DNA from: Rhizobiaceae bacterium
GTDB lineage: Bacteria; Pseudomonadota; Alphaproteobacteria; Rhizobiales; Rhizobiaceae
Assembly (NCBI GenBank): GCA_017644005.1
Contig: JAEPMJ010000001.1
Span: 1,054,001-1,118,000, forward strand
Length of the DNA: 64,000 nt
Reading direction: 5' to 3'
Numbering within the stretch: the first letter of the stretch is position 1; each line of letters begins with the position of its first letter. Positions 43,351 through 52,771 of the stretch are shown here, piece by piece. Under the pieces are notes generated by a model. The model had not been told where the DNA came from, did no database searches, and was given only the letters and a program-made list of their open reading frames with translations. Made by a program: the position numbers and the translations under genes.

Positions 43351-44190
43351 ATGTTTCGCTGGTTGGCCGCATCGGTGGTTGCGGCGCTTGTCGCAACGGC
43401 CACTTCCGCAGATGCGGCCGGGCCGAATATCCCCCAATTCTGGGATGCCAAGGAGCGGCTCACGGAACCTGATCTGTCACGGTTCCCACGCATCCGCTTT
43501 CTGACCACCGTCGACTTTCCTCCATTCAATTTCCTCGACAGCAACGGCTTGATATCCGGCTTCCACGTAGACCTTGCGCGCTCGGTCTGCCGGGCGCTCG
43601 AAATTCTCGACCGCTGCCAGATACAGGCCTTGCCCTGGGAGGAACTGGAGGGCGCGATCGAACGCGGAGAAGGTGACGCGCTTATCGCCGGACTGGCGCT
43701 GACGCCGAAGCGCCGGCTGAAATACGCCTTTACGCGCTCATATCTGCGCTTTCCCGCCCGCTTCGTCGTTGCAAACGGTTCGACCCTAGAGGAACCCATC
43801 CACCGCAACATCGCCGACAGACGCGTAGGCGTGCTTTCAGGGTCTGAGCATGAGAAGATGTTGCGGGACTATTTTCCGGAAGCAAAACCAGTGCTCTACA
43901 GCCGCGAAGACTGGCTTTACGCCGGAATGCGAAGCGGCGAAACCGACGCGGCTTTCGGCGACGGGCTGCGACTGAGCTTCTGGCTTGCCGGCAGCGATTC
44001 CGCCAATTGCTGCCGTTTCGCGGGCGGTCCCTATATCGCGCCAGAATATTTCGGCGCCGGGCTTGCGATAGCCGTTAGGCAAGAAGACGCGATTCTAGCG
44101 GAAGCCTTCGATTTCGCGCTCCGCGAAATCAACATGAATGGCGAGTTCGAGGAACTCTATCTGCGCTATTTTCCGATCAGCTTTTTCTGA
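43351..44190 (+). CDS. Periplasmic solute-binding protein (amino-acid ABC type, family 3)
   Basis: A 279-residue secreted protein. The signal peptide MFRWLAASVVAALVATATSADA is followed by RIRFLTTVDFPPFNFLDSNGLISGFHVDLARSVCRAL, the family 3 solute-binding motif. GEGDALIAGLALTPKRRLKYAFTRSYLRFPARFVV also fits. GGAG lies five bases before the ATG at 43351, so the frame starting at 43270 is too long. No permease or ATPase gene is adjacent, so it is an orphan receptor. It may be a binding protein for a distant transporter or a sensory component. Confidence 0.87.
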   Translation: MFRWLAASVVAALVATATSADAAGPNIPQFWDAKERLTEPDLSRFPRIRFLTTVDFPPFNFLDSNGLISGFHVDLARSVCRALEILDRCQIQALPWEELEGAIERGEGDALIAGLALTPKRRLKYAFTRSYLRFPARFVVANGSTLEEPIHRNIADRRVGVLSGSEHEKMLRDYFPEAKPVLYSREDWLYAGMRSGETDAAFGDGLRLSFWLAGSDSANCCRFAGGPYIAPEYFGAGLAIAVRQEDAILAEAFDFALREINMNGEFEELYLRYFPISFF

Positions 44191-44989
44191 ACGGCAACAG
44201 AAGCGACCACAGCAGACCAGCCGCGCGTCCGTCGCGCCATGTCGGCAGCCCTATTTCCATTGCCTTGTGGCCCGCGGAGGGCTGCGCCCTGTAGGTGCGG
44301 AAAATCCAGTCCCAGAACGGAAAATTGAATCCGTAGTTGGAATTGGTTTCATGTCGGATCGTGGAATGGTGGACACGGTGCATGTCCGGCGTGACCAACA
44401 GCTTGCGCAAATGCCTGTCGACGGTGCGCGGCAAATCGATGTTGGAGTGATTGAACATCGCCGTGCCATTGAGCACGATCTCAAACAAAAGTACCGAGAC
44501 AGGCGGCGCGCCGAGCGCGACGATGACCGCCGCCTTCCAGAACATGGAAAGCACGATCTCGAGCGGATGGAACCGCAGTGCCGTCGTCACGTCGAAGCCG
44601 GTATCGGCATGGTGCATTCGATGGATGCGCCACAGAAGCGGTATCTTGTGGCTGGCGACATGTTCAAGCCAGACAGCGAAATCGAGAATGAAGAACGCCA
44701 GAATGCCGCCAATGACCGGGTTCAGGCCGAGTGCGGGAAAGAGGCCATAACCTCTCCCTTCCGCCCAAAGCGCGGTTCCGACCGCAGCCGCCGGAAATAT
44801 CAGCCGCAGCAGCAGCGAGGACAGGATCACCATCGACAGGTTGGTGAACCAGCGCCGCGATTTGAGAGCGCCCATCATTTCGGCGCGTTCCAGGCGCGGC
44901 GACCAGAGCTCGAACGCCGCCATCGCCCCGAAAATCGCGGCGAATGCAACGAGGCGCAATACGACCTCTGAGTTGCCTTCGACAGTCAT
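44177..44989 (-). CDS. Sterol desaturase / fatty acid hydroxylase family membrane protein
   Basis: A 270-residue membrane di-iron enzyme. The histidine-box motifs are visible: HVASHKIPLLWRIHRMHHADTGFDVTTALRFHPLE (first and second) and MFNHSNI...HRVHHSTIRHETNSNYG (third). Several helices flank them. Such proteins hydroxylate or desaturate lipids; a specific substrate cannot be given. The start at 44989 has GGGG six bases upstream; the frame is open to a GTG at 45010. Its end overlaps the convergent solute-binding protein gene by 14 bp. Confidence 0.9.
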   Translation of the reverse strand: MTVEGNSEVVLRLVAFAAIFGAMAAFELWSPRLERAEMMGALKSRRWFTNLSMVILSSLLLRLIFPAAAVGTALWAEGRGYGLFPALGLNPVIGGILAFFILDFAVWLEHVASHKIPLLWRIHRMHHADTGFDVTTALRFHPLEIVLSMFWKAAVIVALGAPPVSVLLFEIVLNGTAMFNHSNIDLPRTVDRHLRKLLVTPDMHRVHHSTIRHETNSNYGFNFPFWDWIFRTYRAQPSAGHKAMEIGLPTWRDGRAAGLLWSLLLPFRKS

Positions 44990-45082
44990 GCAAAACCCCA
45001 CCCGCAACACGCGGTTCCCTGCGCATAGCGCTTACAGCGGGCGGCCGAAAGGGCATACCCGGTCAACTCGCGGTGAACCAGG

Positions 45083-45493
45083 TTAAAGCCGCAGGAACCG
45101 GGCCTTCGCGGCCCGCTGGATGGCCGATACCGCATCGCGGCCGATCTCGAGCTTGTCGCGCAGGATATGCAGCATGCGCAGTTCCTCCGGTTCGACATGC
45201 AGATCCACGACCGCGACATCGACGGCAAGCAGATAGGCGGTTTCGCGCAGGCGCTCCGGGATAGCGGCAGCAACGGCGTCGAGAATTTCCTGAAAGCCGT
45301 TTTCGCGCTGCAGCCATTCCTGGCACTCGCGGGCAACGTCCAGGGTACGACTTGCCTGGAAACCCTCGAACACTGGCAGGTTTGAGACCACGAACCCGAT
45401 GCGGGAAAGCTCCGGATCACCCATTTCGCGATCGGACGCCGAGACCATCACCATAAGATAGATGAGCGCTTCCTGCGCGGTCGGCTGCTTCAT
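45083..45493 (-). CDS. TerB-family (tellurite resistance-like) protein
   Basis: A 136-residue all-helical protein. The TerB-like core is recognised from EALIYLMVMVSASDREMGDPELSRIGFVV and LAVDVAVVDLHVEPEELRMLHILRDKLEI, whose acidic clusters may bind a divalent metal. Such single-domain proteins are common in Hyphomicrobiales and are not proof of tellurite resistance. GGAG precedes the ATG. It is divergent from lysK, with no other ter genes nearby. Confidence 0.82.
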   Translation of the reverse strand: MKQPTAQEALIYLMVMVSASDREMGDPELSRIGFVVSNLPVFEGFQASRTLDVARECQEWLQRENGFQEILDAVAAAIPERLRETAYLLAVDVAVVDLHVEPEELRMLHILRDKLEIGRDAVSAIQRAAKARFLRL

Positions 45494-45658
45494 TGAAAAC
45501 TCCGCTCTTGAGGTTGCCGCGCCTTGTTACGGATCGAGGCCATCCCGCGCAACGATTTTCGCTGTGTTTGTTGACGAAGTTTGGCAGGACGAATAGGACC
45601 AAGCCGCATTTGCGGCGCCATGCGCCACCGGTTCCCTTTCAAAGCAGCACAGGCTGGC

Positions 45659-47302
45659 ATGAACCCCGTCACACTCAGCCCCGAAATCGTCGGCGCGGCA
45701 GCCGAGAACAATGCCTGGCCCTTCGAGGAGGCGCGCAAAATCATCGCGCGATACGAAGGCCGCGACTGGCCGGAGGCGGTACTGTTCGAGACAGGCTACG
45801 GGCCCTCGGGCCTGCCGCATATCGGCACGTTCGGCGAGGTCGCGCGCACCACCATGGTGCGGCATGCTTTCCGCATTCTGACCGAAGACAAGGTGCCGAC
45901 GCGGCTGCTTTGCTTTTCCGACGACATGGACGGCATGCGCAAGATTCCGGACAACGTGCCGGACCGCACCGCCCTGGAGCCCTATCTGCACAAGCCGCTG
46001 ACCGCCGTGCCGAATCCATTCGGCGGTGACTATGAGAGCTTCGGCCATCACAACAACGCGATGCTGCGGCGCTTCCTCGACACCTTCGGCTTCGACTACG
46101 AATTCGCCAGTGCGACGGATTATTACAAGTCTGGCCGCTTCGACGAGGTGCTGCTGCGCGCCGCTGCGCGCTATGACGATATCATGGCGGTGATGCTGCC
46201 GACGCTCGGACCCGAACGGCAGGCGACCTACAGTCCCTTCCTGCCGATTTCGCCCAAGACCGGCCGGGTGCTTTACGTGCCGATGAAGAATGTCGATGCG
46301 GCGGCGGGCACCGTCACTTTCGACGACGAGGACGGCACCGAGACGACGCTGCCTGTGACCGGCGGCGCGGTGAAGCTGCAGTGGAAGCCGGATTTCGGCA
46401 TGCGCTGGGCGGCTCTCGGTGTCGATTTCGAGATGTTCGGCAAGGACCATCAGACAAACGCGGTGATCTACGACGAGATTTGCGAGATACTCGGCGGCAA
46501 GGCACCGGAGCATTTTGTCTATGAGCTCTTCCTCGACGAAAACGGGCAGAAGATTTCAAAGTCCAAGGGCAACGGGCTTACCATCGACGAGTGGCTGACC
46601 TACGCCCCGACCGAAAGCCTTGCACTCTATATGTTCCAGCGGCCTCGGCAGGCCAAGAAGCTCTATTTCGACGTCATCCCCCGCGCCGTGGACGAATATT
46701 ACACCTTCCTCTCCGCCTTTTCGCGGCAGGAATGGAAGGAGCGGCTCGGCAATCCGGTCTGGCATATTCACGACGGCGAACCGCCGGCGATTGCGCTGCC
46801 GGTGTCGTTCGCGCTGCTGCTCAACCTGGTGAGTGCGTCAAACGCGCATGACAATTCGGTGCTGTGGGGCTTCATTTCGCGCCATGCACCCGGAGTAACG
46901 CCCCAGACACACCCCGAGCTTGACCGGCTGGTGGGTTATGCGATCCGCTATTTCGACGATTTCGTGAAGCCCACAAAGACCTTCCGCGCACCGGACGAAA
47001 CCGAGGCGGCTGCCCTTGCCGCGCTTTCCGACAAGCTGGCGCAACTACCGGCGAACGCAGACGGCGAGACAGTCCAGAACGCCGCTCTCGACGTCGCACG
47101 CGAGATCGAACGGTATCAGGATCACAAGCGCAAAAGCCCGGGCGGCGGTCCGGGCGTCTCAGGCAGCTTCTTCCAGATGCTCTATCAGGTGCTGATCGGG
47201 CAGGAGCGCGGGCCGCGCTTCGGATCCTTCGCCGCGCTTTACGGCATCGCGGAAACCCGGGCACTGATTGCGAAAGCACTGGCCGGCGAACTCGCGGACT
47301 AA
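45659..47302 (+). CDS. lysK: Class I lysyl-tRNA synthetase
   Basis: A 547-residue archaeal-type lysyl-tRNA synthetase, the form used instead of class II LysS by many Alphaproteobacteria. The HIGH motif is [13 protein letters not shown] and the KMSKS motif is [26 protein letters not shown] and [11 protein letters not shown] are also typical. It charges tRNA-Lys. The start is set at [12 protein letters not shown] (45659), since the family begins there; the longer frame to 45581 lacks a ribosome-binding site. Confidence 0.96.
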   Translation: MNPVTLSPEIVGAAAENNAWPFEEARKIIARYEGRDWPEAVLFETGYGPSGLPHIGTFGEVARTTMVRHAFRILTEDKVPTRLLCFSDDMDGMRKIPDNVPDRTALEPYLHKPLTAVPNPFGGDYESFGHHNNAMLRRFLDTFGFDYEFASATDYYKSGRFDEVLLRAAARYDDIMAVMLPTLGPERQATYSPFLPISPKTGRVLYVPMKNVDAAAGTVTFDDEDGTETTLPVTGGAVKLQWKPDFGMRWAALGVDFEMFGKDHQTNAVIYDEICEILGGKAPEHFVYELFLDENGQKISKSKGNGLTIDEWLTYAPTESLALYMFQRPRQAKKLYFDVIPRAVDEYYTFLSAFSRQEWKERLGNPVWHIHDGEPPAIALPVSFALLLNLVSASNAHDNSVLWGFISRHAPGVTPQTHPELDRLVGYAIRYFDDFVKPTKTFRAPDETEAAALAALSDKLAQLPANADGETVQNAALDVAREIERYQDHKRKSPGGGPGVSGSFFQMLYQVLIGQERGPRFGSFAALYGIAETRALIAKALAGELAD

Positions 47303-47322
47303 TTTCGCAGAGGCCGGCTACG

Positions 47323-48048
47323 TTACCGTTCTTCCATGAAGTTCGGGATTTCGGTGAGCAGGGGAAGCGGCATCGGGCTTGGGCCGAATATGCCCTTTTC
47401 GGCATCACGCGCGACCTGTGCGTGCTCCTCATAAGGGCCGCCCGCCACCGCTCGCGCCCAGCCATTGGCAACGATCCACTGGCCAAGGTCGAGCTTGCCC
47501 AGCGTACAGCCGGTCTTGATCTCACTGCCATCAAACTCTGGCGGGATGTCGCAGCTGACAGCCCGTCCGCGCAGCAGGCCACGAAACGCTGTTCTGGCGC
47601 GCATGCCGCAGGGCCATTCGATGCCGTCGGGATCGGTACAGAATTCGCCGGGTTCGACAATCTCCAGGCCGGCGATTTCGACCATCAACCCCTGCCCGAG
47701 AATACGGCCCGCCGCCTCGGCGAGCGGCCGGTGGATCCGGCTGTGGTCGGGCTTTGGCGGCGGCAATGGCCTGGCGAAAGGGCTGAGCGGCCCACGCGGC
47801 GCCACGCGCACGAGCGCCTCAGGCTCCACCTCCGGGATGGCCACGACGTCCGGCGCGACCGGGCGTGCGTTCACTGGCTCGACAGGCAGCGCGACGTATG
47901 CAGGCGTCGGCCCTGACGTCTCTGTCTTCGTCCCTGCCAACCCTGCATCCGCGACCGGCTGTTGCTGCCAAGCGGTTCGGCCGGCAAGCAATCCAGCTGC
48001 AAGCAGGACCAGCCCACCTGCCGCCAAAGCCAAGGGCGCCTTGCGCAT
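47323..48048 (-). CDS. Staphylococcal-nuclease-fold protein, probably envelope-anchored
   Basis: About 241 residues. An N-terminal helix (RKAPLALAAGGLVLLAAGLLAG) and a Pro-rich linker precede an SNase-like domain (VEIAGLEIVEPGEFCTDPDGIEWPCGMRARTAFRGLLRGRAVSCDI...LGQWIVANGWARAVAGGPYEEHAQVARDAEKGIFG). The catalytic pattern of SNase is not convincingly conserved, so it may not be a nuclease. The cysteines would suit a periplasmic location. Start at 48048 is chosen; the longer frame overlaps the S24 regulator gene. Even so, the two overlap or abut closely and may be co-transcribed. Confidence 0.8.
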   Translation of the reverse strand: MRKAPLALAAGGLVLLAAGLLAGRTAWQQQPVADAGLAGTKTETSGPTPAYVALPVEPVNARPVAPDVVAIPEVEPEALVRVAPRGPLSPFARPLPPPKPDHSRIHRPLAEAAGRILGQGLMVEIAGLEIVEPGEFCTDPDGIEWPCGMRARTAFRGLLRGRAVSCDIPPEFDGSEIKTGCTLGKLDLGQWIVANGWARAVAGGPYEEHAQVARDAEKGIFGPSPMPLPLLTEIPNFMEER

Positions 48049-48056
48049 CCGCCGCC

Positions 48057-48704
48057 TTACTGGCTGGCCCAGACGATGCGGGCCACCCACTCGATCTCGG
48101 CCATGGGCAGGCTGCGATCCGCATGGTCCGGGTTCATCGAGGTCAGTTCGATGAATTGGGCGCTTCGTTTGGTCATGATCTTGGCCATGACCTCGCCGCC
48201 CGATGTCTTCACCACGACACGGTCGCCGCGCCGCACCGTCGCGCCGGGATGGACAATGAGCACATCGCCGTCGCGGTAGAGCGGCAGCATGGAATCGCCC
48301 TGAACCTTCAGCGCGTAGGACCCATCCGCCACCCCGGCGGGAAACTCCACAATGTCCCAGCCATGGCCGGCCGGAAAGCCTGCATCGTCGAAATAGCCAC
48401 CCGCGCCTGCCTGGGCAAAGCCGAGAAGCGGGATGCCGGTTTGCGCGGCGGCAGACCTCGCCTCGCGCCGCCCGCCGCTGCCAAGCAGCGCCATGAAGTC
48501 ATCGAGCGATTCACCGGTCGCCTGCATGATCTTGGCGAGCGATTCCGTCGAGGGCCAACGCGGCCGGCCGTCGGAGGAGCGGCGCTTCGACTTGTTGAAG
48601 GCCGTGGAGTCGAGGCCGGCACGCTTGGCTAGGCCCGACGCCGAAAGCGAGTGGCGTTCGGCAAGCCGGTCTATGGCCTCCCATACCTGATCGTGCGAGA
48701 GCAT
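48057..48704 (-). CDS. XRE/S24-type regulator (LexA/CI-like)
   Basis: A 215-residue regulator: an N-terminal helix-turn-helix (RHSLSASGLAKRAGLDSTAFNKSKRR) and a C-terminal S24 peptidase domain. The Ser is in LKVQGDSMLPLYRDGD, the Lys in DRVVVKTSGGEVMAKIM, and a potential self-cleavage Ala-Gly is in GFAQAGAGG. GGAGG lies five bases before the ATG. It could be a phage-type repressor relic or a chromosomal stress regulator; no phage genes are near. The downstream SNase-fold gene may be in the same transcript. Confidence 0.88.
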   Translation of the reverse strand: MLSHDQVWEAIDRLAERHSLSASGLAKRAGLDSTAFNKSKRRSSDGRPRWPSTESLAKIMQATGESLDDFMALLGSGGRREARSAAAQTGIPLLGFAQAGAGGYFDDAGFPAGHGWDIVEFPAGVADGSYALKVQGDSMLPLYRDGDVLIVHPGATVRRGDRVVVKTSGGEVMAKIMTKRSAQFIELTSMNPDHADRSLPMAEIEWVARIVWASQ

Positions 48705-48805
48705 GGATCCTCCGCCTGCGCGAAGCAGGAAAAAATACCTCTTTGCCTTTTAGGCTGCGCGGAGGCCGCTGTCCAGTTCGCGGAGCGGCGCCGATACACC
48801 ACCGG

Positions 48806-49174
48806 TTATCCAAGCTCCGGCAACGGGTCAAAAAAGCCGAGGATCGTCTTGAGCTTGCCGGTTGCCTCATCGAATTCGACGATATCGAGCCCGGCCGGCA
48901 GCGCTGTGCCGTCGGCATTGACCATGTGCCAGGCGAAGCGCGCCTTGCCGTGGTGCATGTCGACGGCGCTGATGCGCAGCACTTTTGCGCCCGGCCGCGA
49001 GGGCAGGATGCGCCCTATATGGTCGGAAAGTTCCGCCGGGTTGGCCGCGTGGACACGGGGGTCGGTATAGGTGCAACCGGGTGTCAGCACCTGCTCCAGG
49101 ATAGCCTTGCGGCGACCGGGGTCGGGTTCGCCCCAGGCGGTGGCGTAGGTGTCGATCACCTCTTCCGGTGTCAA
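48806..49174 (-). CDS. NTF2-like (SnoaL-like) protein
   Basis: About 122 residues of an NTF2-like fold: LTPEEVIDTYATAWGEPDPGRRKAILEQVLTPGCTYTDPRVHAANPAELSDHIGRIL, then FAWHMVNADGTALPAGLDIVEFDEATGKLKTILGFF. The start is probably the TTG at 49174, which has GAGG eight bases upstream overlapping the stop of the preceding gene. It is only 10 bases past that stop. Function unknown; its partner gene suggests metabolism of an aromatic or thiol compound. Confidence 0.82.
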   Translation of the reverse strand: MTPEEVIDTYATAWGEPDPGRRKAILEQVLTPGCTYTDPRVHAANPAELSDHIGRILPSRPGAKVLRISAVDMHHGKARFAWHMVNADGTALPAGLDIVEFDEATGKLKTILGFFDPLPELG

Positions 49175-49184
49175 CGCGCAATCC

Positions 49185-49805
49185 TCACAGCGGACCGTAA
49201 GGCCCGCGGCCGCTGGCAAGCGCATGGTCAAGCGCGTCGAGCCTGTCCTGACCCCAGAACGGTTCGCCATTGAGCACGAAGGACGGTACGCCGGTAGCGT
49301 CGGCAGCGATCGCGTCAGCCGTGTTCTGCGCACGGATCGCGGCTATTTCGTCGGTTTTCGCGCGCGCGATCACGGCATCGGCGTCGAAACCGGATTTGGC
49401 AAGCAGGGCGGTCAGCGTCGCCTCGTCGGCGACATCCATCTCGTCGGCCCAGACCGCGGCGAATACGCTGCCCATATAGTCGAACGGGTCTCCGCCATCT
49501 GCTGCAATGGCGCAGATGGTGTGGTCGGCAAGCGCGGGGTTGGTGGGAAAGTGCTTCGGCTTGAAGTTCATCTTTTTGCCGCGCATTTCGGCATAGCGCT
49601 GCAGCTCGATGAAGCGATAGCGCTGGCGCACCGCCGGCCGCTCGCCAAGTGCGACCTGTCCGGAGGCACCGAACATTTCACCCAGATTGACCGGACGCGG
49701 CACAAGCGTAGCGCCGTGCTTGGCGGCAAGCGCGCGGGCGGCATCGTGGCCGAGATAGGTCCAGGGTGAAACGCTGGTGACGAAATAGTCGATGGTTGCA
49801 GCCAT
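49185..49805 (-). CDS. 2-hydroxychromene-2-carboxylate isomerase / DsbA-type GST kappa protein
   Basis: A 206-residue thioredoxin-fold protein of the HCCA isomerase/GST-kappa family. It starts MAATIDYFVTSVSPWTYLG (the Ser of SPW is the GSH-activating residue) and includes RPVNLGEMFGASGQVALGERPAVRQRYRFIELQRYAEMRGKKMNFKPKHFPTNP. The C-terminal VPSFVLNGEPFWGQDRLDALDHAL motif is typical. AAGGAG lies nine bases before this ATG, which decides it over 49826. The real substrate is unknown; family members act on naphthalene-derived or other GSH-linked compounds. Confidence 0.9.
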   Translation of the reverse strand: MAATIDYFVTSVSPWTYLGHDAARALAAKHGATLVPRPVNLGEMFGASGQVALGERPAVRQRYRFIELQRYAEMRGKKMNFKPKHFPTNPALADHTICAIAADGGDPFDYMGSVFAAVWADEMDVADEATLTALLAKSGFDADAVIARAKTDEIAAIRAQNTADAIAADATGVPSFVLNGEPFWGQDRLDALDHALASGRGPYGPL

Positions 49806-49867
49806 TGCGCAATGCTCCTTGGTCAATTCCGGCGCAGCATATGGCGTGGCTGCCGACAGGCAAGCGG

Positions 49868-50413
49868 TCAGCTCTTCACTTTCGCGAGTTTGCGCAGGCC
49901 TGCATGCGAATCCATGAAAATGCGTTCTTCGGCACTTGGCGGACGCGGCTTGATCTCATGGCCGAGCTCGCGAACCATCTCGTCGATGGGCACGAAACGG
50001 CGGGCAGAAAAATCGTAGACGCCGGCTGTCGTCATCACCAGTGCGGCGGTCTCGCCGCTTTCAAGCTCGAAGCGGTGCCGGCCGATGACCTGCGTGTCCT
50101 CCCAGGTTTCGACGGTGGAGACCACATCGAACTTCCGCCACAGCCTGATCTCGCGCACATAGACCGATTGCAGGCCGCCCATCATCGGCGCCCATCTGCG
50201 CTTGCGCGCAAGGCCGATCAGGCCGGCGCGAATGAAGATGTCAACGCGGCCGATATCGGCCAGCATCATATAGCGCGCATTGTTGAGATGCAGGTTGGAA
50301 TCGATGTCGGTGGGCGTGCAGCGGAATGTCAGGCGGCTTTCATCGCCCATGCGATACGGTCCGCGCGACTTCGCGGTCAGACCCATGCGCAGCAAACGGC
50401 CCCAGACGTACAT
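49868..50413 (-). CDS. Hotdog-fold thioesterase family protein
   Basis: A 181-residue protein with a 4HBT-like hotdog fold: RCTPTDIDSNLHLNNARYMMLADIGRVDIFIRAGL carries the catalytic Asp/Asn region. The strand-rich second half (VYVREIRLWRKFDVVSTVETWEDTQVIGRHRFELESGETAALVMTTAGVYDF) follows. It is probably an acyl-CoA or ACP thioesterase of the THEM6-like type. AGGA lies just before the ATG. A repeat element separates it from fadJ upstream of it on the same strand. Confidence 0.85.
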   Translation of the reverse strand: MYVWGRLLRMGLTAKSRGPYRMGDESRLTFRCTPTDIDSNLHLNNARYMMLADIGRVDIFIRAGLIGLARKRRWAPMMGGLQSVYVREIRLWRKFDVVSTVETWEDTQVIGRHRFELESGETAALVMTTAGVYDFSARRFVPIDEMVRELGHEIKPRPPSAEERIFMDSHAGLRKLAKVKS

Positions 50414-50477
50414 TTCCTACTCTTGTGAACGAATCAAGCGGGATGGCGGTGTGGATTTTGCAGACATTTTTGTAATT

Positions 50478-50531
50478 ACCCCCACCCCGGTGCTATCGCA
50501 CCGACCCTCCCCACAAGGGGGAGGGTGGGGT
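50478..50531 (-). repeat. Palindromic intergenic repeat downstream of fadJ
   Basis: The sequence folds on the minus strand into hairpins CCTCCCC-CTTGT-GGGGAGG and CGGTGC-GATA-GCACCG. They are enclosed by an outer CCCCACC/GGTGGGG stem, giving a three-way junction. I recall similar dispersed GGGGAGGGT-type repeats between genes in Mesorhizobium and Brucella. It may act as a 3' RNA structure for fadJ. Confidence 0.7.
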
Positions 50532-50541
50532 GCTCCCGGAC

Positions 50542-52761
50542 CTAAGCCGCCTTCTTTTCGGCGTCCTTGGGATAAGGATTGAAGCGGTCGTAGAAGGTCT
50601 CGCCCTTGGCCGCCATGTCGGCCAGCAGCTTCGGCGCCTTGAACTGCGCGCCGTATTTCTTCTGCAGCTTCTTCGACAGCGCGAGGAAGTTCTCAACGCC
50701 CATGCCGTCGATGTAGGACAGCGCGCCGCCAGTGTAAGGCGCGAAACCGAAGGCGAGTATCGAACCGACGTCCGCCTCGCGCGGGTCGGTGACAATGCCT
50801 TCCTGCATGACACGCGCGGCTTCCATTGCAATGGTGACAAGAAAGCGCTGCTTCAACTCCTCGACGTCGATCTTGTCGGGGTCCTGCTGCGGGTAGAGCG
50901 TCTTCAGCTCCGGCCATAGGTGTTTCTTCGCCGGCTTTGCCGGATAATCGTAGAAGCCCTTGCCGTTCTTGCGGCCATGGCGGCCATACTTGTCGACCAT
51001 GGTGTTGATGAGCTCGAACTGGTCGGCCGGCACCGCTTTCTCGCCGAGATCGCGGATGGTCTGCTTCATGATCTTCTGGGCCAGGTCGATCGCCGTTTCG
51101 TCGGTAAGCGACAGCGGACCGACCGGCATGCCGGCCATCTTGGCCGAATTCTCGATCATAGCCGGCGGCACCCCTTCGATCAGCATCTGGAAGGCTTCGG
51201 CCATATAACGCAGCACGCAGCGATTGACGTAGAAGCCGCGCGTGTCGTTGACGACGATCGGCGTCTTCTTGATCGCCCGCACATAGTCGATGGCCGCTGC
51301 CAGCGCGGCATCGCCGGTTTTCTTGCCCATGATGATCTCGACCAGCATCATCTTGTCGACCGGCGAGAAGAAATGAATGCCGATGAAATTTTTCGGCCGC
51401 TTGGAATTCTTCGCCAGGCCGGTGATCGGAATGGTCGAAGTGTTGGAGGCGAATGTCGCGTTCTTGGAGATGACCGCCTCGGTCTTTTCCGTAACGCCCT
51501 TCTTGATCTCACTGTCCTCGAACACCGCTTCCACGATCAGGTCGCAGCCTTCGAGCTGGGCGTAATCGTCGGTCGGCGTGATCAGCGAGAGCAGCTTCTC
51601 CTTGTCGGCCTCGGTCGAGCGGCCCTTCTTGATGCGGCCGTCCATCAGGCCGGCGGAATGCGCCTTGCCCTTTTCGGCCGATGGCATGTCACGGTCGAGA
51701 AGCACGACCGGAATGCCCGCCTGCGCGGTGACATAGGCAATGCCCGCGCCCATGAAACCCGCCCCAAGCACGCCGATCTTCCTGAACTTGGTTTCCGGCA
51801 CGCCCTGAGGCCGGCGCGCGCCCTTGTTCAGCTCCTGCAGGGAAACGAACAGCGAGCGCACCATCATGGCCGCCTCGGTCGACTGCAGGATTTCAGTGAA
51901 GTAGCGCTGCTCGATCCGGAGTGCGGTGTCGAAGGGCACCAGCAGGCCTTCGTAGACACATTTCAGGATTGCGGTCGCGGCCGGGTAATTGCCGTAGGTC
52001 TCGCGGCGCAGGATGGCGATTGCCGGCGGCCACAGATTGGCGCCGGCGGCTGAATAGACCGGGCCGCTCGGCAGCTTGAAGCCTTTCTCGTCCCAGGGCT
52101 GAACCGGCTTGAGGCCGGCCTTGATCATGTCCCTGGCGGCGTCGACCAGCCCAGCCGGCTCCACCACCTCGTGGACGAGCCCCATCGCCTTGGCCTTCCT
52201 GGCCGACAGGTTCTGGCCGGTGGTCAGCATCTGCAGCGCTTCCTGCGCATTGGCGAGCCGTGGCACGCGCTGTGTGCCGCCGGCACCCGGGAAAATGCCG
52301 ACCTTCACTTCGGGAAGCGCCATCTTGACCTTGTCACTGTCGGCGGCGACGCGGCCATGACAGGCGAGCGACAGTTCGAACGCGCCGCCCATGCAGGTGC
52401 CGTTGATCGCCGAAACCCAGGGCTTGCCCGAGGTCTCGATCTTGCGCCACAGCCAGCTCATGCGGCCCGCACCGTCGAACAGCATCTTTATCGCTGCATC
52501 GCGGTCCTTCTTTTCCATTGCGTTGAAGGTGCCGAGCTGGCGCTGCAGCATGGTGAGGTCGGCGCCGCCGGAGAAGCTGTCCTTGCCCGATGTGATGACC
52601 ACGCCCTTGACCGCCTCGTCGGCGGCGAGCTTGTCATTGATCTTCTCCAGCTCGTCCATCACTTCTTCGGTGAAGACGTTCATGGAGCGGCCGGGCGAAT
52701 CCCATGTGACGAGGGCGATGCCGTCGGCGTCGGTTTCGACCGTGAAGTTGGTGTAGCTCAT
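50542..52761 (-). CDS. fadJ: 3-hydroxyacyl-CoA dehydrogenase / enoyl-CoA hydratase (FadJ/FadB type)
   Basis: A 739-residue multifunctional beta-oxidation enzyme. The hydratase domain (residues ~1-190) has AINGTCMGGAFELSLACHGRVA. The NAD-binding domain is marked by IGVLGAGFMGAGIAYVTAQAG, and the dehydrogenase has IGIHFFSPVDKMMLVEII and VNDTRGFYVNRCVLRYMAEA. The C-terminal domain ends at KGETFYDRFNPYP. AAGGAGG lies five bases before the ATG at 52761, so the open frame to 52785 is rejected. It is the last gene of a degradation cluster that includes thiolase and acyl-CoA dehydrogenases, and should act in fatty-acid beta-oxidation. Confidence 0.95.
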   Translation of the reverse strand: MSYTNFTVETDADGIALVTWDSPGRSMNVFTEEVMDELEKINDKLAADEAVKGVVITSGKDSFSGGADLTMLQRQLGTFNAMEKKDRDAAIKMLFDGAGRMSWLWRKIETSGKPWVSAINGTCMGGAFELSLACHGRVAADSDKVKMALPEVKVGIFPGAGGTQRVPRLANAQEALQMLTTGQNLSARKAKAMGLVHEVVEPAGLVDAARDMIKAGLKPVQPWDEKGFKLPSGPVYSAAGANLWPPAIAILRRETYGNYPAATAILKCVYEGLLVPFDTALRIEQRYFTEILQSTEAAMMVRSLFVSLQELNKGARRPQGVPETKFRKIGVLGAGFMGAGIAYVTAQAGIPVVLLDRDMPSAEKGKAHSAGLMDGRIKKGRSTEADKEKLLSLITPTDDYAQLEGCDLIVEAVFEDSEIKKGVTEKTEAVISKNATFASNTSTIPITGLAKNSKRPKNFIGIHFFSPVDKMMLVEIIMGKKTGDAALAAAIDYVRAIKKTPIVVNDTRGFYVNRCVLRYMAEAFQMLIEGVPPAMIENSAKMAGMPVGPLSLTDETAIDLAQKIMKQTIRDLGEKAVPADQFELINTMVDKYGRHGRKNGKGFYDYPAKPAKKHLWPELKTLYPQQDPDKIDVEELKQRFLVTIAMEAARVMQEGIVTDPREADVGSILAFGFAPYTGGALSYIDGMGVENFLALSKKLQKKYGAQFKAPKLLADMAAKGETFYDRFNPYPKDAEKKAA

Positions 52762-52771
52762 CTGATCCTCC

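Noticed and set aside
48057..48704. S24/XRE regulator as evidence of a prophage
   Set aside because: No phage structural, integrase or lysis genes are near, and the neighbours are chromosomal.
50920..52053. 377-residue plus-strand frame opposite fadJ
   Set aside because: Shadow of fadJ without a motif or ribosome-binding site.
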